64,000 bases of DNA from Streptomyces sp. NBC_00569 (GCF_036345255.1 NZ_CP107783.1:4513501-4577500), one strand, 5' to 3'; positions 19,847 through 36,510 are shown, counted from the first letter of the stretch. The notes: generated by a model not told the origin, from the sequence alone. A program made the numbers and translations.

Positions 19847-20190
19847 CAGAACCCGCCCGGTCCGCCGGCCCCGCACACCTCGACCCTCCCGTCCGCCCGG
19901 ACGACGACCGGGGTTGCCTGCGAATCGTTCTCGCTCTGCCGTTCACCCTGCTCAGCGTCATCGCCGCCTACTTCTGCTGGACGGCCGTGACCGTCCGTCC
20001 GTCCGGCAGCTGGGACGACGACGCGTACGGAGGCATCGTCCTGTCGTGCGTCGTCACCCTCACTGCCGCCGGCTCGGCGGTGGCGCTCTGGCTGCTGCCG
20101 TCCGTGCGGCGTGTCATGGGCTGGGCCTGGATCGCGCCCGTGACGGTCCTCGGGGTCGCGGCGGCGGTGCGGTGGGGGATCAGCGGCTGA
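19843..20190 (+). CDS. small membrane protein of unknown function
   Basis: A 115-residue protein with a soluble N-terminus (about 27 residues) and three hydrophobic helices (CLRIVLALPFTLLSVIAAYF, YGGIVLSCVVTLTAAGSAVA, GWAWIAPVTVLGVAAAVRW). Its ATG overlaps the TGA of the preceding remnant (ATGA), so the two were probably a coupled pair before the upstream gene was damaged. No known motif. Confidence 0.65.
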   Translation: MTEPARSAGPAHLDPPVRPDDDRGCLRIVLALPFTLLSVIAAYFCWTAVTVRPSGSWDDDAYGGIVLSCVVTLTAAGSAVALWLLPSVRRVMGWAWIAPVTVLGVAAAVRWGISG

Positions 20191-20380
20191 GCCACGCGTG
20201 CCCCGTGAAACCCCGGCCCGGCCAAGAGCCTCACTTCGAGTGATGCCCGTCGCCCCGCTTCGGGTGAACAGAACATGTCCGTGCATGGAACCTGGCCCCA
20301 CTGACGAGCCTCTTCCCGGCTGAAGCACCGAGAAGCAGCGCACATTCCGACCGCTGCGTACGGCGGACGGAGGACGACGC

Positions 20381-22480
20381 GTGCGACATGGACGCGGGCA
20401 GGACAGACGTGATCAGAACGCGGTGGACGGCGCCGGAGCGCGAATAGCCGACGAGCGCGAGGGCTTCCCCGCGGCTCCCGGCGTTCACAGGCGCCGGGCC
20501 GTGCTCATCGGGGGCGCCGCCGTCACCGCCGCCACCGCGGCCGCCCTCGTGGGCCACACGGCCGCGACCGCGCCCCCGGCCCGCACCGCCGCCCCCTCCC
20601 CCGCCTCCGGCCGCCCCGCCGCCCAGGGCGATCACGCCCTGCTGCTCCAGGTCCTCGCTCATCCCGACGACGACCTGTACTTCATGAACCCGGACACCAG
20701 CCAGGCCGTCGCCGCCGGCATCCCGCTGGTCTGCGTGTACGTCACCGCGGGCGAGGCCGACGGCGTCAACAAGATCCCCGGCCGCCCGCACCCCCCGGCC
20801 GACAGGTCCGCGTACGCCTCCGCCCGTCACCAGGGGCTCCGCCAGTCCTACGCGACCCAGCTCGGCCTGCCGGTCTTCAGCGGCTGGCGCACCGAGGTCA
20901 CGACGCTCGCGGGCGGGCACCAGGCCGAGGTGAACACCCTGGAGCACCGGGGACGCCGCGTCGAACTGGTCTTCCTCGACCTCGCGATGCACACCCCGGC
21001 GGGCCACATGGGCGCCCCGGCCCTGTGGCGGGAGCGCGGACTGCCGCTGCGCACGGTCGTCGTCGACGGGTCCCCGGTGCGCCGGGCGCAGATGTACGAC
21101 TACGACGGCCTCGTCGACGTACTCGTGGCCCTCTTCGAGCGCTACCGGCCCACCCTCGTGCACACGCTCGACCCGGACCCCGACTTCCAGCACAGCGATC
21201 TGCGGACGCGCATACGTGACAGCGAGCAGCCCGGTTTCTCCGACCACGCCGACCACACGGCCGTGGCCGCGTTCACCTGGGCGGCGTTGATCCGCTGGTC
21301 GCAGACCGCGGCGGGAGGGCCGCCCCCGTTCGCGGCCACCGCCTTCCGCGGTTACTACAACCACCACTGGCCCGAGAACCTCCCCGAGGCCGTGCTGCAC
21401 GCCAAGGCCGCCCATCTGATGCCGTACGGCGCGGCCCCGGACTGGCAATGCGGCAACCCCTCCGGATGCGGCGACTACAACGTCGGCGGGGACCGCCCCC
21501 TCACCAACCGCAAGGGCTGGGTCCGCTCCACGCACTACCGCTACCCGGGCCCACGGATCGCCCTGGCCCAGGCACCGGACGGCAGGCTGACCGGCTACGG
21601 CGTGCTCGGCATGCGTGCCGTCCGCTGGCGCGAGACCCCACAAGGGGTCTTCGGCCGGCCCACGGACCTGGGCGGCGGCCCGCTCGCGCCGGCCCTCGGC
21701 TCCGCGGCCCTCCGCGACGGACGGCAGCTGCTGCTCGGCCTGCGGCTCGCGGCCCTCGAAGGGCGCGGCGGCTCCGACCTGCGCGAGATCGTGGTCCTCG
21801 AACAGCGCGCTCCCGGCGGGGAGTTCGGCGCCTGGACCGGTCTCGGCAACCCGGAGACCGATCCCGTGCGCGGCCGCCGCATCGGCGTCCCCGTCGCCGT
21901 CACCGCCCACGACGGGCAGGTGCATCTCTTCGTACGGGACGCGGACCAGGGCATCAGCACACGGGTGCGCGGCCTGGACGGACGCTGGTCGCCGTGGCGC
22001 ACTCTCGGCGGCGGGCCCGTGCAGGACGGTCTGACCGCGGTCGTCGGCGAGGACGGCGGCGTCCATGTGTACGCGCCGGGACACGACACGGTGCACCACT
22101 GGACACCGGAGGGGCCCGCGCCGCTCGCCGGGCTGCCGGTGCCCGCCGACGCCGTAGCCGCCGCTGGCGGCCGGCTCTACTACCGGGCCCCCGCCTCGTC
22201 GGCGCTGACGGCGACGGCCGGCCCCCCGGTCGACTTCCCCGGCTACGGCCCCGTGACCGCCGACGGGCCGTACCTCCTGGGCCGGGACACCGGCGGCACG
22301 GTCCAGCTGCTGCACCGCGGCCGGATCCAGCGGGCCGCGGTCGACCTGGTCACCCTCGACGGACCCGCCCTGCGCGCCACCTCGCGCGGTCCCGTGGCCG
22401 TGGGACTCTCCCCCGCGGCCCGGCCGTGGCTGTGGCGCCCGGACAGCTCCACCGGCACCGGGACCGCCCGCAAGATCTGA
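20381..22480 (+). CDS. Tat-exported PIG-L family deacetylase with C-terminal propeller-like domain
   Basis: The 699-residue protein starts at a GTG with a GGAGG site 8 bases upstream. [20 protein letters not shown] is a twin-arginine-type signal (about residues 37-60). The PIG-L/LmbE deacetylase domain follows, with the zinc motif [13 protein letters not shown] and a later [11 protein letters not shown] supplying a further histidine; such enzymes remove N-acetyl groups from sugars. From about residue 370 the sequence has repeats of the kind [10 protein letters not shown] and [10 protein letters not shown], suggesting a beta-propeller that may bind carbohydrate. The substrate is unknown. It converges on tuf across a terminator. 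Confidence 0.88.
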   Translation: MRHGRGQDRRDQNAVDGAGARIADEREGFPAAPGVHRRRAVLIGGAAVTAATAAALVGHTAATAPPARTAAPSPASGRPAAQGDHALLLQVLAHPDDDLYFMNPDTSQAVAAGIPLVCVYVTAGEADGVNKIPGRPHPPADRSAYASARHQGLRQSYATQLGLPVFSGWRTEVTTLAGGHQAEVNTLEHRGRRVELVFLDLAMHTPAGHMGAPALWRERGLPLRTVVVDGSPVRRAQMYDYDGLVDVLVALFERYRPTLVHTLDPDPDFQHSDLRTRIRDSEQPGFSDHADHTAVAAFTWAALIRWSQTAAGGPPPFAATAFRGYYNHHWPENLPEAVLHAKAAHLMPYGAAPDWQCGNPSGCGDYNVGGDRPLTNRKGWVRSTHYRYPGPRIALAQAPDGRLTGYGVLGMRAVRWRETPQGVFGRPTDLGGGPLAPALGSAALRDGRQLLLGLRLAALEGRGGSDLREIVVLEQRAPGGEFGAWTGLGNPETDPVRGRRIGVPVAVTAHDGQVHLFVRDADQGISTRVRGLDGRWSPWRTLGGGPVQDGLTAVVGEDGGVHVYAPGHDTVHHWTPEGPAPLAGLPVPADAVAAAGGRLYYRAPASSALTATAGPPVDFPGYGPVTADGPYLLGRDTGGTVQLLHRGRIQRAAVDLVTLDGPALRATSRGPVAVGLSPAARPWLWRPDSSTGTGTARKI

Positions 22481-22510
22481 GCCCGGGCCCACCCGAGCGG
22501 GCATGCGAAA

Positions 22511-22540
22511 GGGCCCGTACGACCGAAGTCGTACGGGCCC
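22511..22540. terminator. bidirectional terminator between PIG-L gene and tuf
   Basis: A perfect 13-bp stem GGGCCCGTACGAC / GTCGTACGGGCCC closes a CGAA loop, with AAA on the left flank and CTTCT on the right. It lies between two convergent genes and should stop both transcripts. Confidence 0.85.
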
Positions 22541-22584
22541 CTTCTGGTGCTCGCTGGAGCTACCAGGTCAAACCGTCAAGGAAA

Positions 22585-23778
<1,194 letters not shown>

Positions 23779-23915
23779 TGGGTCCTCCTGTGGAGTGGTT
23801 CTGTACGCCTTGCTTCATCGGCGCCAGGTGATCTTTGCTGGGAAACCCGCCGCCGGGGTCCGGGGTTACGAACCCCAGCGGTCGGTGTCAAGCCTAAAGC
23901 GTGAACTCGGGTGAG

Positions 23916-26042
23916 TTACTCGCCCTTGGCCTTCGCGATGATCTCCTCGGCGACGTTCCGCGGAACCTCGGCGTAGGAGTCGAACTGCATCGAGTAGCTT
24001 GCGCGACCCGACGTCTTGCTGCGGAGGTCTCCGACGTAGCCGAACATCTCCGAGAGGGGAACGAGGCCCTTCACGACACGGGCGCCACTGCGCTCCTCCA
24101 TGGCCTGGATCTGGCCACGGCGGGAGTTGATGTCGCCGATGACCTCGCCCATGTAGTCCTCGGGCGTGGTGACCTCAACGGCCATCATCGGCTCGAGCAG
24201 TACGGGCTTGGCCTTGCGCGCGGCCTCCTTGAACGCCTGCGAACCGGCGATCTTGAAGGCGAGCTCGGAGGAGTCGACCTCGTGGTAGCCACCGTCGAGA
24301 AGGATGACGCGGACGCCAGTCATCTCGTAGCCGGCCAGGATGCCGAACTGCATGGCCTCCTGCGCACCCGCGTCCACCGACGGGATGTACTCCCGGGGGA
24401 TGCGGCCACCGGTGACCTTGTTCACGAACTCGTACGTGGCGTCGCCGCTGTCGATCGGCTCGATCGCGATCTGCACCTTGGCGAACTGACCGGTACCACC
24501 GGTCTGCTTCTTGTGGGTGTAGTCGTGACGCTCGACGGCCTGACGGATCGTCTCGCGGTAAGCGACCTGCGGCTTGCCGACGTTCGCCTCGACGCGGAAC
24601 TCGCGCTTCATGCGGTCGACGAGCACCTCGAGGTGAAGCTCGCCCATACCACCGATGATGGTCTGGCCGGTCTCCTCGTCCGAGTGAACCTGGAAGGAGG
24701 GGTCCTCCTCCGAGAGACGCTGGATGGCGACACCCAGCTTCTCCTGGTCGCCCTTGGACTTCGGCTCGATGGCGACCTGAATGACCGGAGCCGGGAAGTC
24801 CATGGACTCCAGGATCACCGGGCTCTTGTCGTCACAGAGCGTCTCACCCGTGGTGGTCTGCTTCAGACCCATGACGGCGACGATGTCACCGGCGCCCACC
24901 GACTCGATCTCCTCACGCTTGTTCGCGTGCATACGGTAGATCTTGCCGATGCGCTCCTTCTTGCCCTTGACGGAGTTCAGCACGGCGGTGCCGGACTCCA
25001 GGCGGCCCGAGTAAACCCGGACGAAGGTGAGCTTGCCGAGGTGCGGGTCGCTCATGATCTTGAACGCCAGCGCCGACAGCGGCTCGTCGTCGGACGGCTT
25101 GCGCTTGACGACCGTCTCCACGTCCTTGACGTCGTGGCCCTCGATGGCCTCGACGTCCAGGGGAGACGGCAGGTAGCGCACGACGGCGTCGAGCAGGGGC
25201 TGAACGCCCTTGTTCTTGAACGCGGTGCCGCAGAACACGGGGGTGACGGTGGTGTCGCCGCCCTTGCCGGAGGCGATGGTGATGCGACGCACGGCCGCGT
25301 ACAGCTGGTCCACCGAGGGCTCAGTGCCCTCGAGGTACAGCTCCATCATCTCTTCGTCGTTCTCCGCGACGGCCTCGAGCAGCTTGCCGCGCCATTCCTC
25401 GGCAGCCTCGGTGTGCGTGGCCGGGATGTCGACGATGTCGTACGCCTCGCCCTTGGCGGCCTCGGCCGACCAGACGAACGCCTTCATCGTGACGAGGTCG
25501 ACAACACCCTGGAAGTCCATCTCAGCGCCGATGGGCAGCTGCATGACGAGCGGGGTGGCACCGAGGCGGTTGACGATCATGTCGACGCAGCGGTGGAACT
25601 CGGCACCCGTACGGTCGAGCTTGTTGACGAAGCAGATACGCGGCACGCCGTAGCGGTCCGCCTGACGCCAGACAGTCTCGGACTGGGGCTCAACGCCGGC
25701 AACGCCGTCGAACACCGTCACGGCACCGTCGAGGACGCGGAGCGAACGCTCCACCTCGACGGTGAAGTCCACGTGGCCCGGGGTGTCGATGATGTTGATG
25801 GTGTGGTCGACATCGTTCAGCGGCCAGTGACAGGTGGTGGCAGCAGAGGTGATCGTGATGCCACGCTCCTGCTCCTGCTCCATCCAGTCCATGGTCGCGG
25901 CGCCGTCGTGGACCTCACCGATCTTGTACGAAACACCGGTGTAGAACAGGATCCGCTCGGTGGTCGTCGTCTTGCCCGCGTCGATGTGAGCCATGATGCC
26001 GATGTTGCGCACCTTGGCCAGGTCAAGTGAAGTGGTAGCCAT
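23916..26042 (-). CDS. fusA: elongation factor G
   Basis: Translocase GTPase. The 708-residue protein has [20 protein letters not shown] (P-loop 18-25), the switch II box DTPGHVDFT, the guanine motif NKLDR, and domains II-V ([40 protein letters not shown]). It lies 39 bases after rpsG and upstream of tuf. Confidence 0.98.
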   Translation of the reverse strand: MATTSLDLAKVRNIGIMAHIDAGKTTTTERILFYTGVSYKIGEVHDGAATMDWMEQEQERGITITSAATTCHWPLNDVDHTINIIDTPGHVDFTVEVERSLRVLDGAVTVFDGVAGVEPQSETVWRQADRYGVPRICFVNKLDRTGAEFHRCVDMIVNRLGATPLVMQLPIGAEMDFQGVVDLVTMKAFVWSAEAAKGEAYDIVDIPATHTEAAEEWRGKLLEAVAENDEEMMELYLEGTEPSVDQLYAAVRRITIASGKGGDTTVTPVFCGTAFKNKGVQPLLDAVVRYLPSPLDVEAIEGHDVKDVETVVKRKPSDDEPLSALAFKIMSDPHLGKLTFVRVYSGRLESGTAVLNSVKGKKERIGKIYRMHANKREEIESVGAGDIVAVMGLKQTTTGETLCDDKSPVILESMDFPAPVIQVAIEPKSKGDQEKLGVAIQRLSEEDPSFQVHSDEETGQTIIGGMGELHLEVLVDRMKREFRVEANVGKPQVAYRETIRQAVERHDYTHKKQTGGTGQFAKVQIAIEPIDSGDATYEFVNKVTGGRIPREYIPSVDAGAQEAMQFGILAGYEMTGVRVILLDGGYHEVDSSELAFKIAGSQAFKEAARKAKPVLLEPMMAVEVTTPEDYMGEVIGDINSRRGQIQAMEERSGARVVKGLVPLSEMFGYVGDLRSKTSGRASYSMQFDSYAEVPRNVAEEIIAKAKGE

Positions 26043-26081
26043 ATCGGCTCAGTCTTCTCTCGGTCTCGATGTGGGTAGCGA

Positions 26082-26552
26082 CTACCAGCGGTAGTGCGCG
26101 AAGGCCTTGTTGGACTCGGCCATCTTGTGGGTGTCCTCACGCTTCTTGACGGCAGCGCCAAGACCGTTCGAGGCGTCGAGCAGCTCGTTCATGAGGCGCT
26201 CGGTCATGGTCTTCTCGCGGCGGGCGCGGGAGTAACCCACGAGCCAGCGCAGCGCGAGCGTGTTGGCGCGACCGGGCTTGACCTCGATCGGCACCTGGTA
26301 GGTGGCGCCACCGACACGGCGGGACTTGACCTCGAGGGTCGGCTTGATGTTCTCCAGCGCGCGCTTCAGCGTGATGACCGGGTCGTTGCCCGACTTCTCA
26401 CGCAGACCCTCCATGGCGCCGTACACGATGCGCTCGGCGGTGGAGCGCTTGCCGTTCAGCAGCACCTTGTTGATGAGGGAGGTCACCAGAGGAGAGCCGT
26501 AGACCGGGTCGATGATGACCGGGCGCTTCGGGGCGGGGCCCTTACGAGGCAT
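26082..26552 (-). CDS. rpsG: 30S ribosomal protein S7
   Basis: Primary 3'-domain 16S-binding protein; regulator of the str operon in E. coli. It has 156 residues beginning [20 protein letters not shown], with [20 protein letters not shown] and [20 protein letters not shown]. It starts two bases after the rpsL stop. Confidence 0.98.
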   Translation of the reverse strand: MPRKGPAPKRPVIIDPVYGSPLVTSLINKVLLNGKRSTAERIVYGAMEGLREKSGNDPVITLKRALENIKPTLEVKSRRVGGATYQVPIEVKPGRANTLALRWLVGYSRARREKTMTERLMNELLDASNGLGAAVKKREDTHKMAESNKAFAHYRW

Positions 26553-26554
26553 TC

Positions 26555-26926
26555 TTACTTCTCCTTCTTGGCGCCGTAGCGGCTGCGGGCCTGCTTGCGG
26601 TTCTTGACACCCTGGGTGTCAAGCGAACCGCGGATGATCTTGTAACGAACACCAGGCAGGTCCTTCACACGGCCGCCACGCACGAGCACGATGGAGTGCT
26701 CCTGCAGGTTGTGTCCCTCACCCGGGATGTAGGCCGTGACCTCGATGCCGCTGGTCAGACGCACACGCGCGACCTTACGGAGGGCCGAGTTCGGCTTCTT
26801 CGGGGTGGTCGTGAACACACGCGTGCAGACGCCGCGACGCTGGGGCGAACCCTCGAGTGCGGGCGTCTTGTTCTTCTCGACCTTGTCCTGCCGGCCCTTC
26901 CGGACCAGCTGCTGGATCGTAGGCAC
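26555..26926 (-). CDS. rpsL: 30S ribosomal protein S12
   Basis: Decoding-centre protein. The start is a GTG at 26926 preceded by GGAGAAGTA, giving the standard 123 residues; the longer frame upstream is leader. Lys43 (TTPKKPNS) and Lys88 ([10 protein letters not shown]), the classic streptomycin-resistance positions, are wild type, so this strain should carry a streptomycin-sensitive S12. It is the first gene of the str operon. Confidence 0.98.
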   Translation of the reverse strand: MPTIQQLVRKGRQDKVEKNKTPALEGSPQRRGVCTRVFTTTPKKPNSALRKVARVRLTSGIEVTAYIPGEGHNLQEHSIVLVRGGRVKDLPGVRYKIIRGSLDTQGVKNRKQARSRYGAKKEK

Positions 26927-27121
26927 TACTTCTCCGGTTTCTGTGTGCCGAATAGTAAAGCTAACCTGGAACATTTCCCGACCCACGCGGTCGGGTGTGT
27001 CGAATACTGTGAACTCCCGCCGCCAAGCGGGAAGGGCGCAGATTACGGCGGCCCGTCGCGGACTCCCGTAGCGGCTGACGACACGCACAGGAGCCCAGGC
27101 ACACCCCAGGCACAAGGTCTG

Positions 27122-27150
27122 AGCGTACCTACCTCATCGGGTTCGGTCAA
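27122..27150 (-). promoter_or_regulatory. candidate str-operon promoter (TTGACC - 17 bp - TACGCT)
   Basis: On the minus strand TTGACC (27150-27145) and TACGCT (27127-27122) have an ideal 17-base spacer. Transcription would begin near 27115, leaving a leader of about 190 bases before rpsL. The region 26927-27289 otherwise shows no gene. Confidence 0.6.
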
Positions 27151-27289
27151 AACAAATGCAGTCCACCGCGACACGCCGGACTTCTCGCACCCCCGAACCA
27201 TCCGTTCGTGGCCCGATCCCGGCCATTCCATGTTCATGCACCACTCGATCTGAGTAGCTTGATCGCTCGCTGTAACGATCGGCGGGCAC

Positions 27290-27692
27290 ATGACAGGGGC
27301 GTATTCACCGAGTGACGGAGGTCTCGACGACCGCGTCCCTTTCCTGGCCCGCCCGGAGAGCGCGGACCGCTCGGTCCCCCTCGCTCTCGGCCGGGAACTG
27401 AGCTTCTCGCCCCGCATCGAACTCCTGCACCAGCACGAGCCCTCGTCGCACGTCCTGTTCATCGTGCACGGCTGGACCAAGGTGACCGCGTCGGCCGCCA
27501 ACGGTTACGAGGCCCTGCTCGCCCTGCGCGGTCCCGGCGACGTCATCGGAGAGTCCGCCGCGCTGACGGGCCGGCCCCGGTCGGCGACCGTGACCGCCCT
27601 CGAACCCGTACGGGCCGTCGCCGTGGCGCACGAGCGGTTCACCGACTTCCTCGGCCGCTCCCCCGCCGCCTCCTTCGCCCTGCTCGGGCATC
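27290..27692 (+). pseudogene. truncated Crp/Fnr-type regulator (cyclic-nucleotide-binding domain only)
   Basis: From the ATG at 27290 the frame encodes a cyclic-nucleotide-binding domain: PRIELLHQHEPSSHVLFIVH, GYEALLALRGPGDVIGESAA, LTGRPRSATVTALEPVRAVA and AHERFTDFLGRSPAASFALL. Homologues then continue into a winged-helix DNA-binding domain. Here recognisable sequence stops near 27690 and unrelated sequence begins in another frame, so the regulator has lost its DNA-binding half. The open frame continues to 28741 but only as out-of-frame noise. Confidence 0.75.
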
Positions 27693-28575
27693 CATCAGTT
27701 GGCGCGGCCGGTCGGCCGCGGCTTCCCGATCGAGGACAGCTCACGCGCCGAGCGCGCGGTCCAGGAGGCGGTGGAGGCCGGCGGCTTCGCGGCGGGCATC
27801 GGCCTGCCCGTCACCTGCGTCCTGCGGCTGCGCCTGGACGACGAGGCGATCGCGCACCGGCGCAAACAGCGGAGCCTGCGCTACAAGACCGACCGGCTCG
27901 ACCCGGCGCACGAGTTCCGGCTCCGCCAGGCCCGGCAGCAGCACGAGCTGGAGGTCCTGCGCCAGCAGCAGGACCAGGAACTGGTCTCCGCGAAAATCGA
28001 CTTCTACCGGTACTGGCCCCAGCACGGCGGCGTCGGAGCGTGGGCCCTTCACCTCCCCCAGCACCCCGAAGACACGCGGCTGGTCGTGACCAGCAGCCAG
28101 AAAGACCAACTCTCGCTCATCAAGGACGAGTTGGAACTGATCGCCAGGGACTCGCCGGAGGACTTCCAGAAGGCGGAGTCCGCCCGCGCGCTGCTGCCGG
28201 CGGTCAACCACTTGATCGAGCAGGGAGCCTCCCGCTCAGGGGCAGGCTCCCTCTCAGGCTCCGGTGGGGCAGGGAGCGGTGCCCGGGCACCCGTACGCGC
28301 CTCCCACGACCGGCATGCCGTACGTCCCCCAGCAGGCGCCCGGGGCCCCCTACGGGCCCTACGCGGCCGCCGGGCCGGCCCCCGCGGTGCCCCGGGTTCC
28401 CGGCTCGGGCGAGGCCGAGCCTGAAGCGGGCCGCGCCTGAGCGCCCCCCGACGCCCCGCCCGAACCCGCCGTCACCCTCGGCTCACGCGCCGGCGAGCGG
28501 CTGCTCGGCGAGTTACGGGGCGAGATCGCCCGCGTATCCCGGTACGGCCGAGCTCCCGCCCTCCGCCCCCGATGA
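27693..28575 (+). pseudogene. 5'-truncated, frameshifted coiled-coil protein remnant
   Basis: Starting at the junction, a second frame reads IHQLARPVGRGFPIEDSSRA, a charged coiled coil (FRLRQARQQHELEVLRQQQD) and LVVTSSQKDQLSLIKDELEL, to about 28210. A third frame then carries a Pro-rich tail (GMPYVPQQAPGAPYGPYAAA) to a TGA at 28438, beyond which RAGERLLGELRGEIARVSRY still looks protein-like. It lacks its own start and ribosome binding site and has at least one frameshift. The architecture recalls large Streptomyces membrane-associated coiled-coil proteins, but I cannot name a family. Confidence 0.6.
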
Positions 28576-28720
28576 CCTCCACTACCGCACCTCGGCGTAC
28601 GCGTTCACGTCGCGGCGCTTCAGCGTGGGGCCGATGCCACCGCGATCGGGCAGCTGGCGACCCAGGTTCCGGGGTTCCTCGGCCCACCCGCTGACCGCCG
28701 CCGCACACTCCCGGAAACGC

Positions 28721-28762
28721 CGAAGGGCGCCCACCCCGTGAAAACGGAGTGGGCGCCCTTCG
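28721..28762 (-). terminator. rpoC terminator
   Basis: A 14-bp stem CGAAGGGCGCCCAC / GTGGGCGCCCTTCG extends by three more pairs after one mismatch and closes a 6-base loop. It lies 14 bases past the rpoC stop, so it should end the rpoBC transcript. Confidence 0.85.
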
Positions 28763-28775
28763 TCAGACATACGCC

Positions 28776-32675
<3,900 letters not shown>

Positions 32676-32797
32676 TGTGCGTCAATCCCTCTTTCGGGGT
32701 TGTGCCCCTCGCGTTAGCGAAGTAAGGCGCTTCATCATGGTCTGAACGGTCCCGGGGATGGCCGGGGGCTCCTTGTGGGAGCCCCCGACCAGGCCCG

Positions 32798-35700
32798 TCA
32801 GACCTCTTCGACGCTGCTCGGCTCGCGCCGGGACAGGTCGATACCGAGCTCCTCCGCCGCGCGGAAGACGTCCTCGTCGGTGTCGCGCATCTCGATGGAC
32901 ATGCCGTCCGAGGACAGCACCTCCACGTTGAGGCAGAGCGACTGCATTTCCTTGATGAGCACCTTGAAGGACTCGGGAATGCCCGGCTCGGGAATGTTCT
33001 CGCCCTTGACGATGGCCTCGTAGACCTTCACGCGGCCGGTCACGTCATCGGACTTGATCGTCAGGAGCTCCTGGAGGGCGTAAGCGGCACCGTAAGCCTC
33101 AAGCGCCCACACCTCCATCTCACCGAATCGCTGGCCACCGAACTGAGCCTTACCACCCAGCGGCTGCTGGGTGATCATGGAGTACGGACCGGTCGAACGG
33201 GCGTGGAGCTTGTCGTCGACCAGGTGGTGCAGCTTGAGGATGTACATGTACCCGACCGAGATCGGGTCCGGGAACGGCTCACCGGAGCGGCCGTCGAACA
33301 GCTTGGCCTTGCCGGACGGCTGGACCAGACGGTCACCGTCGCGGTTCGGGATCGTGGCCTCGAAGAGACCGGAGATCTCGTCCTCACGGGCACCGTCGAA
33401 GACCGGGGTCGCGACGTTGGTACCGGGGGCGACCTGGTCGGCGCCGATGGCCTGCAGGCGCTGGGCCCACTCGTCACCGAGGCCGGAGACGTCCCAGCCG
33501 CGGCTGGCGAGCCAGCCGAGGTGGATCTCCAGAACCTGTCCCGGGTTCATTCGGGACGGCACACCCAGCGGGTTGAGGATGATGTCGACCGGAGTTCCGT
33601 CCTCGAGGAACGGCATGTCCTCGATCGGAAGGATCTTCGAGATAACACCCTTGTTGCCGTGGCGGCCGGCGAGCTTGTCACCGTCCGTGATCTTGCGCTT
33701 CTGCGCCACGTAGACACGAACCAGCTGGTTCACGCCCGGCGGCAGCTCGTCGCCCTCTTCACGGTCGAAGACGCGGACGCCGATGACCTTGCCGATCTCA
33801 CCGTGCGGCACCTTCAGCGAGGTGTCGCGCACCTCGCGCGCCTTCTCACCGAAGATCGCGCGGAGCAGGCGCTCCTCGGGCGTCAGCTCGGTCTCACCCT
33901 TGGGCGTGACCTTGCCGACGAGGATGTCGCCGGCGACGACCTCGGCACCGATACGGATGATGCCGCGCTCGTCGAGGTCGGCGAGGACCTCTTCGGAGAC
34001 GTTCGGGATGTCCCGGGTGATCTCCTCCGGGCCGAGCTTGGTGTCACGGGCGTCGACCTCGTGCTCCTCGATGTGGATCGAGGAGAGGACGTCGTCCTGC
34101 ACGAGGCGCTGCGACAGGATGATCGCGTCCTCGTAGTTGTGACCCTCCCACGGCATGAACGCCACGAGCAGGTTCTTGCCGAGCGCCATCTCGCCGTTCT
34201 CGGTCGCGGGACCGTCGGCCAGGACCTGGCCCTCGATCACGCGGGCGCCCTCGTCCACGACAACCTTCTGGTTGACGGAGGTGCCCTGGTTGGAGCGCGA
34301 GAACTTCGCGAGGCGGTACGTGGTGTACGTGCCGTCGTCGTTGGCGGTGGTGATGTAGTCCGCGGAAACCTCCTGGACCACACCGTCCTTCTCCGCCTTG
34401 AGCACGTCGCCCGCGTCAGTGGCGCAGCGGTACTCCATGCCCGTGCCGACGAGCGGCGCCTCGGACTTGATGAGCGGAACGGCCTGACGCATCATGTTCG
34501 CGCCCATGAGGGCACGGTTGGCGTCGTCGTGCTCGAGGAACGGGATCATCGCGGTCGCGACCGACACCATCTGGCGCGGCGAGACGTCCATGTAGTCGAC
34601 GTCGTCGCCCGGGATGTAGTCGATCTCGCCGCCACGACGGCGGACCAGGACGCGGTTCTCGGTGAACCGCATGTCCTCGCCGAGGCCGGCGTTGGCCTGG
34701 GCGATCACGAAGCGGTCTTCCTCGTCCGCGGTCAGGTAGTCGACGTCGTCGGTGACGACGCCCTCGACGACCTTGCGGTACGGCGTCTCGACGAAGCCGA
34801 ACGCGTTGACGCGACCGTAGGAGGCCAGCGAACCGATCAGACCGATGTTCGGGCCTTCAGGCGTCTCGATCGGGCACATGCGGCCGTAGTGAGACGGGTG
34901 CACGTCACGGACCTCGAAGCCGGCCCGCTCACGGGAGAGACCACCCGGGCCAAGAGCCGACAGACGGCGCTTGTGGGTGAGACCCGACAGCGGGTTGTTC
35001 TGGTCCATGAACTGCGACAGCTGGCTGGTGCCGAAGAACTCCTTGATGGAGGCGACGACCGGCCGGATGTTGATCAGGGTCTGCGGCGTGATCGCCTCGA
35101 CGTCCTGAGTCGTCATGCGCTCGCGGACGACGCGCTCCATACGAGCCAGACCCGTGCGGACCTGGTTCTGGATGAGCTCGCCGACGTTGCGCAGACGACG
35201 GTTGCCGAAGTGGTCGATGTCGTCGGTCTCGACGACGATCGAGACACCGCTGTCGCCAACGGTCTCGGTCTCACCGGCGTGCAGCTTCACCAGGTACTTG
35301 ATCGACGAGATGATGTCCTCGACGGTCAGGACGCCGGCGTCCAGCGGGGCTTCGCCGCCCAGCTTCTTGTTGACCTTGTAGCGGCCGACCTTCGCGAGGT
35401 CGTAGCGCTTCGGGTTGAAGTAGAGGTTCTCGAGCAGCGTCTGCGCGGCCTCACGGGTCGGCGGCTCGCCCGGACGCAGCTTGCGGTAGATGTCGAGGAG
35501 CGCGTCGTCCTGGCCCTGGGTGTGGTCCTTCTCCAGGGTGGCGCGCATGGACTCGTACTCGCCGAACTCCTCGAGGATCTGCTCGGTCGTCCAACCGAGA
35601 GCCTTCAGGAGAACGGTGACGGACTGCTTGCGCTTGCGGTCGATGCGGACACCGACCATGTCGCGCTTGTCGATCTCCATCTCGAGCCAGGCACCCCGGG

Positions 35701-36283
35701 ACGGGATGACCTTGGCCGAGAAGATGTCCTTGTCGGACGTCTTGTCGATCGAGGAGTCGAAGTAGACGCCCGGCGAGCGGACGAGCTGCGACACAACGAC
35801 ACGCTCGGTGCCGTTGATGACGAAGGTGCCCTTGTTGGTCATGAGCGGGAAGTCGCCCATGAAGACCGTCTGGGACTTGATCTCGCCGGTCTCGTTGTTG
35901 GTGAACTCGGCGGTGACGAAGAGCGGGGCGCCGAACGTGAAGTCGCGCTCCTTGCACTCGTCGATCGAGTTCTTCGGCGGCTCGAAACGGTGGTCGCGGA
36001 ACGTCAGGGACATCGACCCTGAGAAGTCCTCGATCGGAGAGATCTCCTCGAAGATCTCCTCCAGACCGGACTTCCTGGGGACGTCCTGTCCGCTTTCCAG
36101 AGCCGCCTCGACACGAGCCTTCCACGCGTCGTTGCCGAGCAGCCAGTCGAAGCTTTCGGTCTGCAGCGCAAGAAGGTTCGGAACCTCGAGGGGCTCCTTG
36201 ATCTTTGCAAAGGAAATGCGCAGCGGGGCGGTGCTGGCGCCGTTGTTCGTATTCGCGGTCGAGGCAGTGCGCGAGGCGGCCAA
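32798..36283 (-). CDS. rpoB: RNA polymerase beta subunit
   Basis: The TTG at 36283, 7 bases after a GGAAGGA site, gives 1161 residues beginning (M)[14 protein letters not shown], the length and N-terminus usual for Streptomyces; an in-frame ATG ten codons earlier is less likely. The rifampicin pocket reads [20 protein letters not shown] followed by LSALGPGG, with wild-type residues at the equivalents of E. coli D516, H526 and S531. The hybrid-binding lysines lie in [11 protein letters not shown]. It is co-transcribed with rpoC. Confidence 0.98.
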   Translation of the reverse strand: MAASRTASTANTNNGASTAPLRISFAKIKEPLEVPNLLALQTESFDWLLGNDAWKARVEAALESGQDVPRKSGLEEIFEEISPIEDFSGSMSLTFRDHRFEPPKNSIDECKERDFTFGAPLFVTAEFTNNETGEIKSQTVFMGDFPLMTNKGTFVINGTERVVVSQLVRSPGVYFDSSIDKTSDKDIFSAKVIPSRGAWLEMEIDKRDMVGVRIDRKRKQSVTVLLKALGWTTEQILEEFGEYESMRATLEKDHTQGQDDALLDIYRKLRPGEPPTREAAQTLLENLYFNPKRYDLAKVGRYKVNKKLGGEAPLDAGVLTVEDIISSIKYLVKLHAGETETVGDSGVSIVVETDDIDHFGNRRLRNVGELIQNQVRTGLARMERVVRERMTTQDVEAITPQTLINIRPVVASIKEFFGTSQLSQFMDQNNPLSGLTHKRRLSALGPGGLSRERAGFEVRDVHPSHYGRMCPIETPEGPNIGLIGSLASYGRVNAFGFVETPYRKVVEGVVTDDVDYLTADEEDRFVIAQANAGLGEDMRFTENRVLVRRRGGEIDYIPGDDVDYMDVSPRQMVSVATAMIPFLEHDDANRALMGANMMRQAVPLIKSEAPLVGTGMEYRCATDAGDVLKAEKDGVVQEVSADYITTANDDGTYTTYRLAKFSRSNQGTSVNQKVVVDEGARVIEGQVLADGPATENGEMALGKNLLVAFMPWEGHNYEDAIILSQRLVQDDVLSSIHIEEHEVDARDTKLGPEEITRDIPNVSEEVLADLDERGIIRIGAEVVAGDILVGKVTPKGETELTPEERLLRAIFGEKAREVRDTSLKVPHGEIGKVIGVRVFDREEGDELPPGVNQLVRVYVAQKRKITDGDKLAGRHGNKGVISKILPIEDMPFLEDGTPVDIILNPLGVPSRMNPGQVLEIHLGWLASRGWDVSGLGDEWAQRLQAIGADQVAPGTNVATPVFDGAREDEISGLFEATIPNRDGDRLVQPSGKAKLFDGRSGEPFPDPISVGYMYILKLHHLVDDKLHARSTGPYSMITQQPLGGKAQFGGQRFGEMEVWALEAYGAAYALQELLTIKSDDVTGRVKVYEAIVKGENIPEPGIPESFKVLIKEMQSLCLNVEVLSSDGMSIEMRDTDEDVFRAAEELGIDLSRREPSSVEEV

Positions 36284-36510
36284 GAGGGGGTCCTTCCGAG
36301 GGCTCGGACTCACTACGCGCGTACCGGTCCCAAGCTGGCACGGAGGCGGAAGCTTCCCGAATCGGCCGGTGAGGGCCAGGTCAGGACGGCTTCAGTCCAA
36401 CAGTGCTGGAGCGAGGGCATGCCCCTGGTGACGGGCAGGGAGCAGCTAACAGGCAGCGCAAAGGGTCAGTGTAGCCACTTGGCTCACTGATGTCCAGTGC
36501 GGGTTTTTTG

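Noticed and set aside
20231..22504. 757-codon minus-strand frame opposite the PIG-L gene
   Set aside because: Composition is Gly/Arg/Val-rich without motifs, while the plus strand has signal peptide, AHPDD motif and a good start.
27290..28741. A single 483-residue Crp-like protein
   Set aside because: Only the first 134 residues or so resemble a protein family. After 27692 the frame is Pro/Arg noise while real-looking coiled-coil sequence runs in another frame.
33203..36022. 939-codon open frame opposite rpoB
   Set aside because: Same antisense artefact of high GC; no ribosome binding site or recognisable domain.
32798..36283. A rifampicin-resistant rpoB allele
   Set aside because: The resistance region reads as wild type at the positions equivalent to E. 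coli D516, H526 and S531.
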